From Agapetus fuscipes (Eukaryota; Arthropoda; Insecta; Trichoptera; Glossosomatidae), in the NCBI GenBank assembly GCA_951799405.1, contig OX637335.1:18046342-18110341 (forward strand): DNA of 64,000 nt. Reading direction: 5' to 3'. This document shows positions 1-10,857 of this stretch, piece after piece (positions within the stretch are counted from its first letter, which is position 1; every line of letters begins with the position of its first letter). A model generated the notes under the pieces. That model was not told the DNA's origin and made no database searches. It saw only the letters and a list, made by a program, of their open reading frames with translations. Position numbers and translations under genes: made by a program.

Positions 1-61
1 TTGGTACAAAAACGAAGCAAAAATGATTGTGTAAAAATTCCATCATATAGTAAAAATAAAT

Positions 62-1203
62 ATATCTAATCTAATCTAATCTAAGTTGCAAAGATATGTT
101 ACATTGGAGATTCACATTACATGCATTCTCACAACCAGACACGTACAAGTTCGCGCCTGCACATGCCTCATGTGAACCTACAACATAAAAACCAAATCTC
201 AAATGGACATACACCCTGCAACTCTTGCCGTCCTTCCCTGAGACAGGGGTGACATTGGCAAAGTGAACCATTTTTACAGCATGGGTGGTCAGCCGCATAC
301 CAACCTATAAGTCAAGGAACACACACACACACGACAAATTACATTTTATACATCACCAAACAACAATATCCAAATACAAAACATCCATTTACAAATAAAA
401 ACAAATTCCAATTTAATAAACCCTAGCCGCCAACATTACAGATCAACCGCCATTTCTTTCTGTCCTTACATACTTCTTTCATTTCCTCCAGAGTCATAAT
501 TTTCTTCATACAGGCTCTTCTTTTATTATGACTCTGGATATTCCATTCATTCGCAATTTCGGATATTTGGTCCATCCATACCTTTCTCGGTCTTCCTCTA
601 CCACGACATCCATCTATTCTACCAACATATACTTTCTTCGTCAGTCTTTCCTCATTCATTCTCTCCATATGCCCAAACCATCTTAACAAACTTCTTTTAA
701 TCTTCACTTTCACACTTTCTCTTGCACCACATTCTTCTCTTACAAAATCATTCCTCACCCTGTCACTCCGTTTTTTCCCAATCATACTTCTTAGAAAGTC
801 CATTTCAACAGTATGGACTTTACTAATTTCACTTTCATTCACCGTCCAGGCCTCGCTTCCATACATCAAGGTGGGTAAAAGTATGCCACTGCGTACCGCC
901 AATCGAGCATTTTTAGATATGTTTTGATTTTTGGCGATACAAGCTGTGGCACCCAGTACACACCTGCCCTTCATTACTCTTCTTTCAAATTCACCGGTCA
1001 TTCTTCCATCTTTTTCAAACTTACTTCCCAGGTATACAAACTCATTTACGACATCAACATTCATTCCATTAATTTTAAATTCATAATTCATACTTTCATC
1101 ATCTCTTTCAAAAATCAATACTTTCGTCTTACTTGCATTCAACTTCAGATGGTTACCTAACAAAGCTTCATTCAATCTAGAGAGCATTGTTTGCAATTCC
1201 ACA
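62..1203 (-). mobile_element. LINE-A non-LTR retrotransposon, 5'-truncated copy
   Basis: This minus-strand copy holds, from its 3' end, a (TCTAA)n tail at 64-84, the 260-bp 3' module (85-318), a spacer, and the C-terminal part of a reverse-transcriptase ORF ending at 423. It is truncated at its 5' end near 1203, where it abuts another piece of the same 3' module. The copy at 22931-23685 carries the same ORF tail and 3' module in the other orientation, which fixes the family and its ends. The clade is probably RTE-like, judged from the protein tail only. Confidence 0.85.
423..1203 (-). pseudogene. LINE-A reverse transcriptase C-terminal part (5'-truncated)
   Basis: About 258 codons are open. 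The protein begins after the catalytic palm, with LNASKTKVLIFERDD and the EFVYLGSKFEKDG block. It then has the conserved LMYGSEAWT block, the LLRWFGHMERM block and the RGRGRPRKVW block typical of the C-terminal region of many insect non-LTR reverse transcriptases. The catalytic YxDD is not present because the copy is 5'-truncated, so this fragment cannot code for an active enzyme. The reading frame has no stops or frameshifts. It differs at only a handful of residues from the tail at 22943-23323 (for example REECGARES versus RKECGAKES), so both copies are young. The upstream ATG at 1265 is spurious: the first 22 codons of that frame come from flanking repeat sequence. Confidence 0.85.
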
Positions 1204-1330
1204 TATATACATATATATACATCACTTTTAAGATTCTTATTACATGTATTCTTACAAGCAGACACGTAGGTATAAGATCGCGCTTACGCAAGCCGAATGT
1301 GGACGCACAACATAAAAACCCACAATAATG
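1204..1330 (-). mobile_element. LINE-A 3' module fragment
   Basis: Part of the module (the antisense of the CTGCTTGTGGGAATGCAT and CGGCATGTG segments) is seen in degraded form. The LINE-A copy at 62-1203 seems to have inserted at its AT-repeat end. Confidence 0.6.
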
Positions 1331-1439
1331 GCGAAAAACCTTTCGTCATTTTCCTTTATTTAACACATCATAAATAAGATGTTAACTTTAATCGATTAAT
1401 CTTTAATTTAAGTTCCACAGATAAATAGGAATTTTATAT

Positions 1440-1640
1440 TAAATACATGCACACAAACAAACACATGTAATTTCGCGCTCTCAAATACTGCATGTTTATT
1501 TGCAAATTAAAACCTAAATCTCAAATTAACATAACCTTCAACTTTTGCCGACCTTCCCTGAAACAGAGGTGAAATTGGCAAAGTGAATTTTTTTACAGTA
1601 AGTGCAGTCAGCCTCATATCAAATTATAAGTCAAGGAATT
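1440..1640 (-). mobile_element. LINE-A 3' module copy
   Basis: A diverged copy of the 260-bp module. It runs from the degraded tail side to the family's constant 5' start (TTCCTTGACTTATA in antisense at 1627-1640). Confidence 0.8.
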
Positions 1641-1644
1641 AAAT

Positions 1645-2475
1645 TAATAAATAAGATATTTTATTCTTGGTGCAAATAATAATTGATTGTTAATGACAAT
1701 GATTTCTATGGAAAATTAACTTTTCCTGTAGGTCATATTAATTCCCTACAATAAATAAACTATAGGGGGGCAATTTATTTTATTCATCCCGAGTACAATG
1801 TTCCAACTTTTAATTTTAATTACATTTTCCAAAGTTCAAGTGATACAGAATAGAATCCAAATTAATCTCCCCACCCCTAGAGGGTGTTTTCTATTTACTA
1901 ATATACACCCTTCGATTCCAGAATTTTCCATGTTACCAAGTATAAAACTTAACGTTTAAACTCATCCACTATAAATCTATGAAAACTATAACGCTCAGCA
2001 GAGGCGTATTTTCATTTGATGCATTTTTTGGTTAACGCTGTCCTTGAGTTTAAGGGAAGAGTTTTATACTTGTGTAAAAAGCCATCCTACTGTTTGACTT
2101 TCAAAGTGTCGGTCCTTAATTTAATCGCCAATTTAATTTCGATCCGGGTTGCTTGCCAAGTATAAAGAGTAGTATTCAGTGACGTTTAATCCATGGGTTA
2201 TCCGCAGACTTAAGTGAATTTTCAGTAGAAAAAAAAAAATTTGGATCATTTTTGGACTTGTTTCTGAACATCAGTGATATTATATACTTGTATGTCTATA
2301 TTATTTCTTAGCCGAAGATATGTATTTTTTTAAAGGTTATCCAAGTGATACAAAATAAATACAAGATTTATATAAAAGGCGAAAATCGAGGGGGTTTGTT
2401 TCCAAAAATGCGATTAATACATGGAAACAAATAAAATAGAAATTCTTTTTTTCGGAAAAACTCCTAGATATCCAG
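1645..2475. other. AT-rich unassigned stretch with one MITE-A copy
   Basis: A degraded MITE-A foldback lies at about 1945-2070 (CGCTCAGCAGAGGCG centre, arms GTTTAAACTCA and GAGTTTAAGG). I see no gene in the remainder. Confidence 0.5.
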
Positions 2476-2477
2476 AT

Positions 2478-2600
2478 GTCCACGATATCCAGAGTCATAA
2501 TAAAAGCAGAGTTTGTATGAAAAAGGTTATGACTCTGGATGAAATAAAAGATGTATGAAAGAAGGACAGTAAAAAATGGTCACAGTTACATCAAAATCAT
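2478..2600 (+). pseudogene. LINE-A reverse transcriptase relic
   Basis: A short stretch translates as DIQSHNK..., CMKKVMTLDEIKDV and then a stop, matching the extreme C-terminus of the LINE-A protein. It is a decayed fragment without the 3' module. The next 300 bases hold nothing I can identify. Confidence 0.7.
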
Positions 2601-2904
2601 CTTACATATGGGTAAAATGTCAGGAAGCTCCAGCTCCCACAGACCACGGCAACAGATCCCGGAAAGCAACTCTCCAGCATTACCGGATATAAAGTTTAAA
2701 ATGTAAACTTGCACGCCACAAAACAAAAGCAAGTAAGCTCTACGTTGAATACCAAAGCAGTGCAAATAAAAAACCACACGACGTAAAAAATCTGTTTGAA
2801 ACGGGGCGTCTTCATTTAAAATCCAACGTCGTAAGCAATTGCCGTCGAGGGCAGTGCCCCAAGTAGGTGTACAACTCTACGTTTAACCCTCTGTCGTTTT
2901 ACAC

Positions 2905-3195
2905 ATACAGTGTCATACTGACTCGTAAATGGAAGGCTGTGGGTTCGAATCCCGGCGGAGCACAAAGATTATACCATTTATATTTTCAAATTTGCTCTTC
3001 GCTGGGGGAAAAATTCATATACCTTTACCAAAGACTGGTCATCAAAAGGTCCATCCAGCCTTACAGCAACTGGGTCTTGTTTGAGAATAGGCACTTTCTA
3101 CAGTGACGACCAAGCTCGCAGAGGGCTTTTGAGGTGTGATACACACAAAAACAGCGCTCACTAAATAAATCATCCTAATATTATTATTATTCTTG
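2905..3195 (+). mobile_element. SINE-1 (tRNA-derived) copy
   Basis: The tRNA-like head is degraded but keeps a pol III B-box-like GGGTTCGAATCCC. The body continues CAAATTTGCTCTTCGCTGG, ACCAAAGACTGGTCA and CAGCAACTGGGTCTTG, and the copy ends in (ATT)n. At least ten other copies in the window share this order. Confidence 0.85.
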
Positions 3196-3254
3196 CAGCG
3201 TGTTTCTCGAGGGCGTTGCATGTGGCGAGTTGAACTTATTTAGACCACTTACAC

Positions 3255-3465
3255 TGTAGAAAATGGTTCACTTTGCCAGTATCACTGGTTTCGGAAAGAT
3301 CGGCAAGAGTATCAGGGTGTATGTACATTTGAGATTTGGGTATTTTTGTCGTAGGTTCGCATGCGGCATGTGCAAGCGCGAACTTGTACGTGTCTGCTTG
3401 TGAGAATACATATCGTAATATGAATTCCCAATGTTACATATCTCTGCAACTTAGATTAGATTAGG
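3255..3465 (+). mobile_element. LINE-A 3' module copy
   Basis: Carries the landmarks AATGGTTCACTTTGCCA, GCGGCATGTGCAAGCGCG and a short (TTAGA)n tail at about 3453-3465. The 5' 40 bases of the module are missing. Confidence 0.85.
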
Positions 3466-3475
3466 TGAGGATGCC

Positions 3476-3692
3476 GATCTTATACTAACCATTTCAGTTG
3501 AATTTGGGGTTTCCGAGCTCCCGCTGGCACTAATTTATTGTGAAGGCTGAGAAAGCTTTGCCGTTATTTTATTTTGGGTTTGAAAACGACACCAAAACGG
3601 GAAATCATCTCTGACACCCTCAGTGGGATTCGATCCCGAGCTCTCTGCATGGAATGCAAGCACTCTAACAACTGAGCTATCGACCAGACGAC
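3476..3692 (-). mobile_element. SINE-2 (tRNA-derived) copy
   Basis: On the minus strand the head reads TAGCTCAGTTGTTAGAG (A box) and then GGATCGAATCCC (B box). The body follows with AATGATTTCCCGTTTTGG-like sequence and ends in the paired TTCAACTGAAATGG segment. Confidence 0.85.
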
Positions 3693-3814
3693 ACGCGAAA
3701 ACCCTGGGTGTGCTTTTTGCACAAGTGTGACCAACGGAGGGTTAAACCCAACCCTAGAGCTTACCAAAAATGCAAGTAAGGAAACCACACAAAAAAACAG
3801 CACACCTAGAGAGT

Positions 3815-3890
3815 GTTTTACTCTTCATATAATTATGGTAAAACGCTGTGGTCGAGTTTTAACACTACTTGTACAGGTTTCAATAAACAG
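3815..3890. repeat. MITE-A fragment
   Basis: Contains TAAAACGCTGTGGTCGAGTTT, the outer arm of the MITE-A foldback. The other arm is largely lost. Confidence 0.5.
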
Positions 3891-3899
3891 AGTTAATAT

Positions 3900-4005
3900 A
3901 ACGGGCCATAAAACCAGCGTTATTCCTGCGCCGGGACTGAGCCCTGTCCCTCGGGATCTCCTCTAAGCGTGTAATCTACCGCGACTAGGGTTCACTTTCT
4001 TCACG
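3900..4005 (-). repeat. Possible further tRNA-like repeat fragment
   Basis: The minus strand has an A-box-like TAGTCGCGGTAGATTACAC and a B-box-like GGCTCAGTCCC at suitable spacing. Only one copy was seen, so this is a weak call. Confidence 0.3.
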
Positions 4006-4169
4006 AGTTTTTACTGCCTGTCTGGGATAACACAACCACCGCTATTACGGCTCTTAGATTGCTTGTAAACAATAAAATGTTTCTCAGCTTTAAACTTCTA
4101 GAGTGTAAAAATTCAATTTGTGAAAAGTTTTTTGTTTATACTCAACTAAGCTCAACATATAGAATAGCG

Positions 4170-4445
4170 TCTTGCCTGCATTATCCCCGAAGGGGTCGTA
4201 TGTGGTGATTCGGGACCTATTTATTTTTACGAGTAAGGGGGCCGGTCTCACGCCAACTAGTTCAGTTGAACTGGGGGCTTACCAGCTCCCGAGGGGGCTG
4301 GTTCTGATTTTTGGTAAAGGCTGAGTAAGTCTTATCGGTTTTTATTTCGGGTTTGAAGTAAACACCGAAACAGGAAATCATTTCTGACACCCTTGATGGG
4401 GATCGAACCCTTGCTCTCGGCATGGAACCACTGGGCCATCCACCA
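4170..4445 (-). mobile_element. SINE-2 copy
   Basis: A nearly complete minus-strand copy. It carries the CCCGAAGGGGTCG 3' segment at 4188-4200 and the B-box-like GGTTCGATCCC at about 4400. It abuts a SINE-1 copy. Confidence 0.85.
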
Positions 4446-4672
4446 GACTTTTTACCAGCTCAGTTGTCGCTACAAAGCGACAATTCTCAAGAAAGATCCA
4501 ATTGCTGTGAGGCTGAATGGACCTTTGGTGACCAGTCTTTGGTAAAGGCAATGAATTTTCCAAACCACCGAAGAGCATTTTTTAAATATTTATTTTTGTG
4601 CTCCGTCGGGATTCAAACCCACGACCTTCCATTTACGAGTCCGAAGCGGTACCACTAGACTTTTGGCCAATC
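4446..4672 (-). mobile_element. SINE-1 copy
   Basis: The B box reads GGGTTTGAATCCC on the minus strand, followed by the SINE-1 body. The 3' (ATT)n end is missing where it meets the SINE-2 copy. The following 350 bases (4673-5020) hold nothing I recognise. Confidence 0.85.
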
Positions 4673-5024
4673 TTTGCGCATGTTTCAAAATGTAAACATT
4701 ATAAAATTAATGTATTCCATAAATCACCTACATGGATAATATGTGGCACATGAGATAGGATGTGATTATCATAATTCGATGTAAATTGTTCGCTTAAACT
4801 ATTACATCGTGTCGCTATTAGATGTCATTAACTATGATAAAATAAACTGACTACTCGTATATTCAATATGGGAAGCACTTCATATTATCGACCCACTTGT
4901 GTAGAGCAAAAATTCACAGAATTCATAGAGATTTCTTTGAAAATGTTGTCAGCCTACCTTGTAACTATGTGAATAGAAAGTATCTGACTCAGTTGAGTTG
5001 GGTTCATATAATTAAACACAGTCC

Positions 5025-5280
5025 TTGGTCACACAAAAAGACGCAATTCAGATGCACATAAAAAAGCAAGCAAGGAGCAGGAAGAGGAGACGGTTCTGGA
5101 AAGACCGTATAGACCGCATAAACGAAGGAAGGATAGCCCGAGTCGTGGCACAAGAGATACCGGACGGCCAGCGTCTACCAGGTCGTCCTCCCAAAAGATG
5201 GAAGAACAGCTGGTCTTCTGCATCGCAGGAGGGAGTTCCACAATAAACAGATCCTAGATCTATAGCAAGAGGAAGAAGGT
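5025..5280 (+). pseudogene. LINE-C reverse transcriptase tail relic
   Basis: Translation gives FWKDRIDRINEGRIARVV, then LPGRPPKRWKNSW, the GRPxKRW tail motif of non-LTR retrotransposon reverse transcriptases. A related copy is at 55140-55415. Only the last ~70 residues are present and no catalytic motif remains. Confidence 0.7.
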
Positions 5281-5345
5281 GATAAAAAGCAGCTTCTTAC
5301 CGCGTTGTCTCCAAATGAGGCCGCGTGTGGAGCCTATTTACTCTC

Positions 5346-5640
5346 ATAGGTCTGGTCTGTAGTCAAGTGGTAGCGCTTTAGACTCATAAATGGAAGGTTG
5401 TGGGTTCGAGTCTCAGCGGAGCACAAAAAATGTACTGTTTATATTTTCAAATATGCTCTTCGTTGGGTTAAAAAATCATATTTGGAGTGGAACAGACTGC
5501 CACCCGGAGTAAAGATCTCAAAATCTGTGTGTGTGTATTTTGAGGAGCACTCAAGGCACACCTTTTTAAAAAGTCTTATCCGTGATCGGAGAGGGCCTTT
5601 GAGGTGTAGGTAACACACACAAAAATGGCGCTCTCTTATA
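5346..5640 (+). mobile_element. SINE-1 chimera with LINE coding sequence
   Basis: The head is a good tRNA-like unit (A box TAGTCAAGTGGTAGCGC, B box GGGTTCGAGTCTC) and the first 60 bases of body are SINE-1. From about 5478 to 5590 the usual body is replaced by sequence that translates as EWNRLPPGVKISK...FLKSLI, which looks like the C-terminus of a CR1/L2-type reverse transcriptase. The 3' end is again SINE-1. Confidence 0.7.
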
Positions 5641-5649
5641 ATTTGTAAT

Positions 5650-5911
5650 TTAAAATAAATAAGCACCTCAAGAGCCCTCTGTGAGCTTCGTCGACGCTGT
5701 AGAAAGCGCCAATTCTCAAGAAAGACCCAGTTGCTGTAAGGCTGGATGGACTTTTAGTGACGGGTCGTGGGTAAAGGTATATGAATTTTTTACCTAGACA
5801 AGAGCATATTTGAAAATATAAATGGTACATTTTTTGTGCTTCGCCGGGATTCAAACCCACAATCTTCCATTTACGAGTCAGATGTTTTAATCACTAGACT
5901 ACGGACCAGTC
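5650..5911 (-). mobile_element. SINE-1 copy
   Basis: A full-length minus-strand copy with B box GGGTTTGAATCCC. It lies head-out against the chimeric copy at 5346-5640, so the pair forms an inverted arrangement. Confidence 0.88.
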
Positions 5912-6092
5912 AAATGTATCTTATAAAAACTGGAAATTGATTGAAAAAATATTTAAAACAACTCTCTCACTATCGTATCTTACGGTTTTTTCTTAGCTGA
6001 GATTGTGCAGAATTTGATTTCATAAAAAGGTCATAATATTTTAATCGAATGGTAGATAAGCCAGGCAATCACTGGGGGGACGATTTGCCAAC
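5905..6092 (+). mobile_element. MITE-B, 3' two-thirds
   Basis: Shares AAACTGGAAATTGATT, TTCTTAGCTGAGATTGTG and the terminal GGTAGATAAGCCAGGCAATC with copies at 17940, 37826 and 42845. The left inverted end is missing. Confidence 0.75.
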
Positions 6093-6554
6093 AAATATTT
6101 AGCTAGCGTTGTTTTTAGGACACCAGATCCTGTAAGAAGATCACAGCGACTAGCCAACCGCTGATAATGCCTACCGGAGCAATGGGCGAAACTGTCCGGA
6201 AAGAATCAACCAGACCACGGCTACATAGCTCAAAAAAAGTGATTGTTATGTCAACAAAAACCGGTCGTGAAAGTTTCAATGTACAACAAATATTAAATAT
6301 TTTAAAAACTGCCCCGCGTCTTCGTGAATGGCTATGGACTGCTTATATAGTAGGTTACCGGTTACATGGACATTTTCGCAGGTCTAATGAACTAGATAAA
6401 TCTCGCCGGACTCTACTAAGGCAGAGGACAAAAAGAGGAAACGACAATTTAACACTGGCAGGGGAAAAATGTAATTTAATAAAGATTCTGAGACTTGTAG
6501 TCCTAAAAATTAAAGCTAAATGTAGTTAATATTGTAAAATATGTTTTTTTTTAT

Positions 6555-6625
6555 ATTTGAGGGTTTGGTGGTTCACACTGTGAAAGTCCATTGTATTTAT
6601 TTTTATAAAAAAAAAAAAAAAAATT
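6555..6625 (+). repeat. Penelope-type terminal segment
   Basis: AGGGTTTGGTGGTTCACAC followed by TGTGAAAGTCCATTG matches the outer ends of the hairpin elements at 24397, 34072, 49635 and 62110. It stands alone here. Confidence 0.55.
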
Positions 6626-6679
6626 AAATTAAATCTTTGCAATGTCAATACACCAGGCGCGTGCATAGGGTATATCTAT

Positions 6680-6955
6680 AATAATCTATAATCTAAGTTG
6701 CAAGGATATATTCATTTAAAGCTCTCAGATGTATGCCCACAAACCAACAAGTGTAGTTACGCAACTACTAAGCTACACATATAGTGCAACTTCTTGCCGC
6801 GTTATCCCCGAAGGGGTCGCATGTATTAGTTCGCGCTTACAAATGCTGAATGTGTACTTACAAATAAAATCCAAACCTCAAATGAACATAAGCCCCACAA
6901 CTTTTGCCGACCTACCTGAAACAGGGGTGACATTGGCAAAGTGAACCATTTTTTG
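6680..6955 (-). mobile_element. LINE-A 3' module copy with inserted SINE-2 scrap
   Basis: Module landmarks flank a 70-base piece (6760-6832) that carries the SINE-2 3' segment CCCGAAGGGGTCGCATG. Confidence 0.75.
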
Positions 6956-7334
6956 CCCATGTCACCCCTGTGACATTATATAATAAATATTTTCTCCCAT
7001 TCCTTTACTAAACTCATTTGAAATTGACTGAAATACTAACGATGGCTCCAATCGAACTTATATTTGGAATTTTAAATCTGAATATCAAGCTTAAATGGAT
7101 TTTTAACGTATATTGCCTACCTATTAGGCGCAAGTGCCTGTGTGGAATGCACGCTCCTGCAATAAACCATCCATTTATCTTTTACTAAATGAAGTGTTAT
7201 CAGGTTTATGAAGGAAAAAATTAAGATTATTGATTCTTGAAGTTGTAAGAAAAAAAATAATGATTCAATTATACAATAATGTTATAAGTACTTTATAAAA
7301 AACAATCGCATTCAAGTTGTTGTACTCGTATTTG
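6956..7334. other. Unassigned AT-rich DNA
   Basis: No open frame of note, no splice-flanked exon and no family repeat was recognised here. Confidence 0.5.
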
Positions 7335-7545
7335 TGTGGTTTTTTTTAAGAAAAAAAATAATGTCTACAGTTTTCGTCTGTGGTAAAATGCTCTCCGGCT
7401 TCACGTAAAATTAGTCTTATATACCAACGCTGAAGAAGGATCGAGAGCTCATTATAGTATGTCTGGATTCCTTTACACATACCAGCACGCACCAGGATGC
7501 ATGCACTAGGAAACTCCAGACACGCAAACATTCTCCTAAACGGCT
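7335..7545 (+). repeat. Dispersed repeat shared with 18515-18650
   Basis: The block with TAGTTTTCGTCTGTGGTAAA-type sequence, GCTGAAGAAGGATCGAGAGC and flanking T/A runs recurs on the opposite strand at 18515-18650. Class unknown. Confidence 0.6.
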
Positions 7546-7659
7546 ATAATTTTTATCCATAAAAATTTCAACTACCAATATAGGTGTCATTCATATAAAA
7601 TTGATTTCAATTTATTGGAATTTCTTTCCATTCCTGAAATTCCTTAACTTTTGTTTGGC

Positions 7660-7880
7660 ATGAGGCTGACCACTCGTACTGAAAAAAATTGTTCACTTTG
7701 CTAATGTCACCCCTGTTTCAGGGAAAGTTACAGGGATTATGTTGATTTGAGGTTTGGTTTTTAATTTGTCAGTACATTTGCAGCATTTGTAAGCATGAAT
7801 TTACATTTACATGTTTGTGGGCATGCATTTAATATTAATTATAAGTGTTAATACATCTCTTTGCAACTTAGATAATAGTT
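7660..7880 (+). mobile_element. LINE-A 3' module copy
   Basis: A diverged copy with TTGTTCACTTTGCTAATG, CACCCCTGTTTCAGGGAA and a residual TTAGATAATAG tail. Confidence 0.8.
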
Positions 7881-9324
7881 AGAATATAGACTTGATGGAA
7901 GAACTTTTTTAATGGAGAATTATTTCTCCAAAATAAATCACGGTTACCTTTTTCTGGGTGCATTAGTTAGATCCCGAAATGGCCAACCTTTTCTATTGGT
8001 CACGCTTTAGGTTCAGTGGCGTACCGCAATTACCTTGGGGGGGCAATAAAACCTAGGATACAAACCCCGACTGACGTAGTGAGGAAATGAAGGTAAGCCA
8101 ATGGAATACTCAGTGAAAGCTCCACAATTTTTTCGTCATTAATATAAGACGATTACATTTGGATAGTACAAATTGTAAGACAATTTGATAAAATTTGATG
8201 AAAATTAATTGCACATGGAATCCGTTTTCCTTTAACTTCCTCATATTTTTGTCTTTTCTTTGAACTTTTTATTTTATTTATTTTTACTTAAGATGGTAGC
8301 TTTTTAATGGTTTTGATTTTGTTGAACTGTTTTGTTAATATTTACTCTTTATTATTGTTTATTATCTTCTTACTCTTATTGCTGTTCTTAAATATCTTAC
8401 ATAACTTATTTTTAAAATTGAAAAATTGGCCTTAAATTTTGTTCACATAATCCTTTTTATGTTATTATGTATGCTGTTGTTTATTGTAAAATAATAATAA
8501 TACAATTTAAAAACTGCACTCGACTTTCTTGCTTCAATGAAACCACAAAAAGTGTGTAAACTGATAAAAATCATTTTAAGCGAATTATTAGCAGTAAATG
8601 TAAGAAAAAATCCGAATACTTCACCTTTTCTCAGCAACGTATATGACAATTTCCAGCTGGTGAAATACCGTGAAGTTTTCCCTTATTTAATGCACTCAAA
8701 GATTTATCCAATTTTGTTATACCTAAAATAAGTACTATGGAAAGTGACGTACACATAGACAGACGAATATTATTGAAAAATATTGGTTTTTAGCAAGTAT
8801 TGCTTGGGTAACTCATTTTTGTGAAAATGCAGTTTTTTTTTCATGCCAAAACAATACTTTCTTTTCGTCGCTTTAAGACGCAAATAAGTAAAACAAAAAG
8901 ATTTTGTTGAATTACTAACCGGCGAACGACCAAACATATTTTTGTCCTCAAGAAATATACAATTAAATTCAAATGTGTGACAGCAAGCTTAGTCTACGAA
9001 TAACAAAGAGTAACACTGATTAATTCCAACAAACTCATTCTCAAATTTCCACCCTCTGCATTCACAGCTCTATTTATATTTATCCTGTACGATTGTTAGC
9101 TAAAAGTTTCAGCGTTTCAAAAGGCCATTGTGCCAAAGAGAGAGACTCTAATGCTGGCATACACTCAGGTGTGCTACGATCAAATTTCATCTCGAGAAAA
9201 CTTACGTAAGGCTCTGAAAACAAGCAACAGAAAGCTTCGCATTTAACTCAACAAAAACGTTCAACAAAAAATCAACGAAAACTGAAAAAGCGTCTCTTCG
9301 CTACGTTGTTGTTTCTTTACAATT
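7881..9324. other. Unassigned AT-rich DNA
   Basis: About 1.4 kb with no recognised repeat or convincing exon. Short frames at 8443-8731 overlap on both strands and look like chance. Confidence 0.5.
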
Positions 9325-9370
9325 TTGTTATACGCTATGGTTCAGTTTAAACGTAAAGTTTGATACTTGC
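9325..9370. repeat. MITE-A outer-arm fragment
   Basis: Contains ACGCTATGGTTCAGTTTAAA, matching the right arm of MITE-A at 13820-13850. Confidence 0.5.
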
Positions 9371-9845
9371 AGTTGTGTATATTTATAGAATGTATATATT
9401 TTGTGAAACTGTTTATAGAGTCCAAGGCGATGGGGACCAGCGCCTGGCACCTCTTTGCTACCTCATGATTTTCCAGTTTTATGGGAAAAGGAAAAAAGCT
9501 TCCGCAGTACTTTCGTACATGCACTTACAGCAGAGTCACGTACGAAAAATAGAACCCGAAAATGTACGAAGTGAGTGTGTGCAAATAATAATGGAATGAA
9601 TTTTCGCAAGGAAATCTTTCACGTAAATTTGTAACGTTAGTAGTTAAGAAAGAGTTTTGTATGCAGTTGTGTAGTTTACGCCTAAAAAAAATAGGGAAAT
9701 TTTTTTAACTCACAAAATTTCACTCACAGTTTTAAATCAGTTTTTACCGTGTTAAAAGTTTTTTAAGGGCCGATTCATGAACACCTTTATCCTCAAATTA
9801 GTTCAAATAATTGACGGTCTACTGCAATAGGATACAAAATATAGA

Positions 9846-10462
9846 AATATTTGATTCAAAAAATATTAATAAATAATTAACACTTAAATGAAAAAACTTT
9901 GTTTTAATCCACTGTGAGTATTTATTTTTTTGAAACAACGTTTTCGGAGATCATTCTCCATCTTCAGTTTCTTATATACTAAACTTAAAACTAATAACAA
10001 GACATGCAATTTATGTGGGAGGGGGCGGTGCTAAAATTGAAAGGAGGGGGGAAGATATGGGCGGGATCTGGACGTTAATTAGATTATTTTTATTAATTTT
10101 AAAATATGAATTTATTTCTAGTGTTTCTAGGATGTCCATCTTTTTTCCTTTTTGGCAATTTGAAATAAGATGTAGATTACTATCATCAAAAAAGTGTCCC
10201 TCATTTCTGGCATGGTCTGCCATCTCGGAATTAATGTGGATGTTCTTGACACCATTTTTGTGTTCTTTGTACCTATCCTTCAGGCTTCTTCCAGTCTGTC
10301 CTATATACACAGAGTCACAATGTTTACAGTCAATTTTGTAAATACCACTCTTTTCAACGTTTTTTCAAAAAATAAATACTCACAGTGGATTAAAACAAAG
10401 TTTTTTCATTTAAGTGTTCTAAAAATTATGTATTAATATTTTTTTAATCAAATATTTAAAAT
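9846..10462 (-). mobile_element. PLE-2, truncated Penelope-like element
   Basis: A 3' fragment of a second Penelope-like lineage. Its ends form an inverted repeat: 9846-9945 and 10356-10462 both carry TTTAATCCACTGTGAGTATT or its complement and the segment around CACTTAAATGAAAA. The minus strand encodes the C-terminal GIY-YIG domain. A hairpin with CTGAAGA and GAAAA lies at 9939-9967. An inverted copy of the element's own end next to a 5'-truncated body is common for Penelope-like elements. Confidence 0.75.
10011..10365 (-). pseudogene. PLE-2 GIY-YIG endonuclease domain fragment
   Basis: The frame is open from about 10365 to the stop at 10011. It begins SGIYKIDCKHCDSVYIGQT, giving the GIY and YIG motifs with two cysteines between them, as in Penelope-like endonucleases. 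RSLKDRYKEH follows, with the catalytic-region arginine. The C-terminus is proline-rich, like PLE-1, whose tail is otherwise different. The reverse transcriptase is absent because the copy is 5'-truncated. This domain nicks target DNA in intact elements, but the fragment cannot mobilise itself. Confidence 0.8.
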
Positions 10463-10855
10463 GGAATTCCACAATGTTTCACCAAAACAATTTGAAAAGT
10501 TACAAAATATAGACTATTTTTCAAGCGCATACATTATTAGTGAAGAATTATTATCGAATTTCGGGTTGAACTATCGAAAATTAATATCAAAATGCATAAA
10601 ACGACACGCCATAAAATCTTAATGAACTCTAAAACCTGTAAAATAAAGTCATTAGATCTCTATAACTTTTAGTATCTACTTATTCTACTGCAAAGATCAT
10701 AAAATCAGCTCAAAAATAACGATTCATTGAATAAAAATTTCAGATATAATTTTTATAGCGTTCGTAAAAATGGGGATAAAAGTACACATAAAAATGGATA
10801 TAACAACCATGTTCTTTTTTTGTTCTTTTTGGCATAAATATCAACAAAAAAATTT
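10463..10855. other. Unassigned AT-rich DNA
   Basis: No gene or recognised repeat. Confidence 0.5.
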
Positions 10856-10857
10856 GA

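Noticed and set aside
64..84. Telomere-like repeat
   Set aside because: The unit is TTAGA, not TTAGG, and it ends LINE-A copies in the interior of the sequence.
6167..6529. Open frame of 120 codons
   Set aside because: No domain, no splice or promoter support; composition looks like chance after a MITE-B end.
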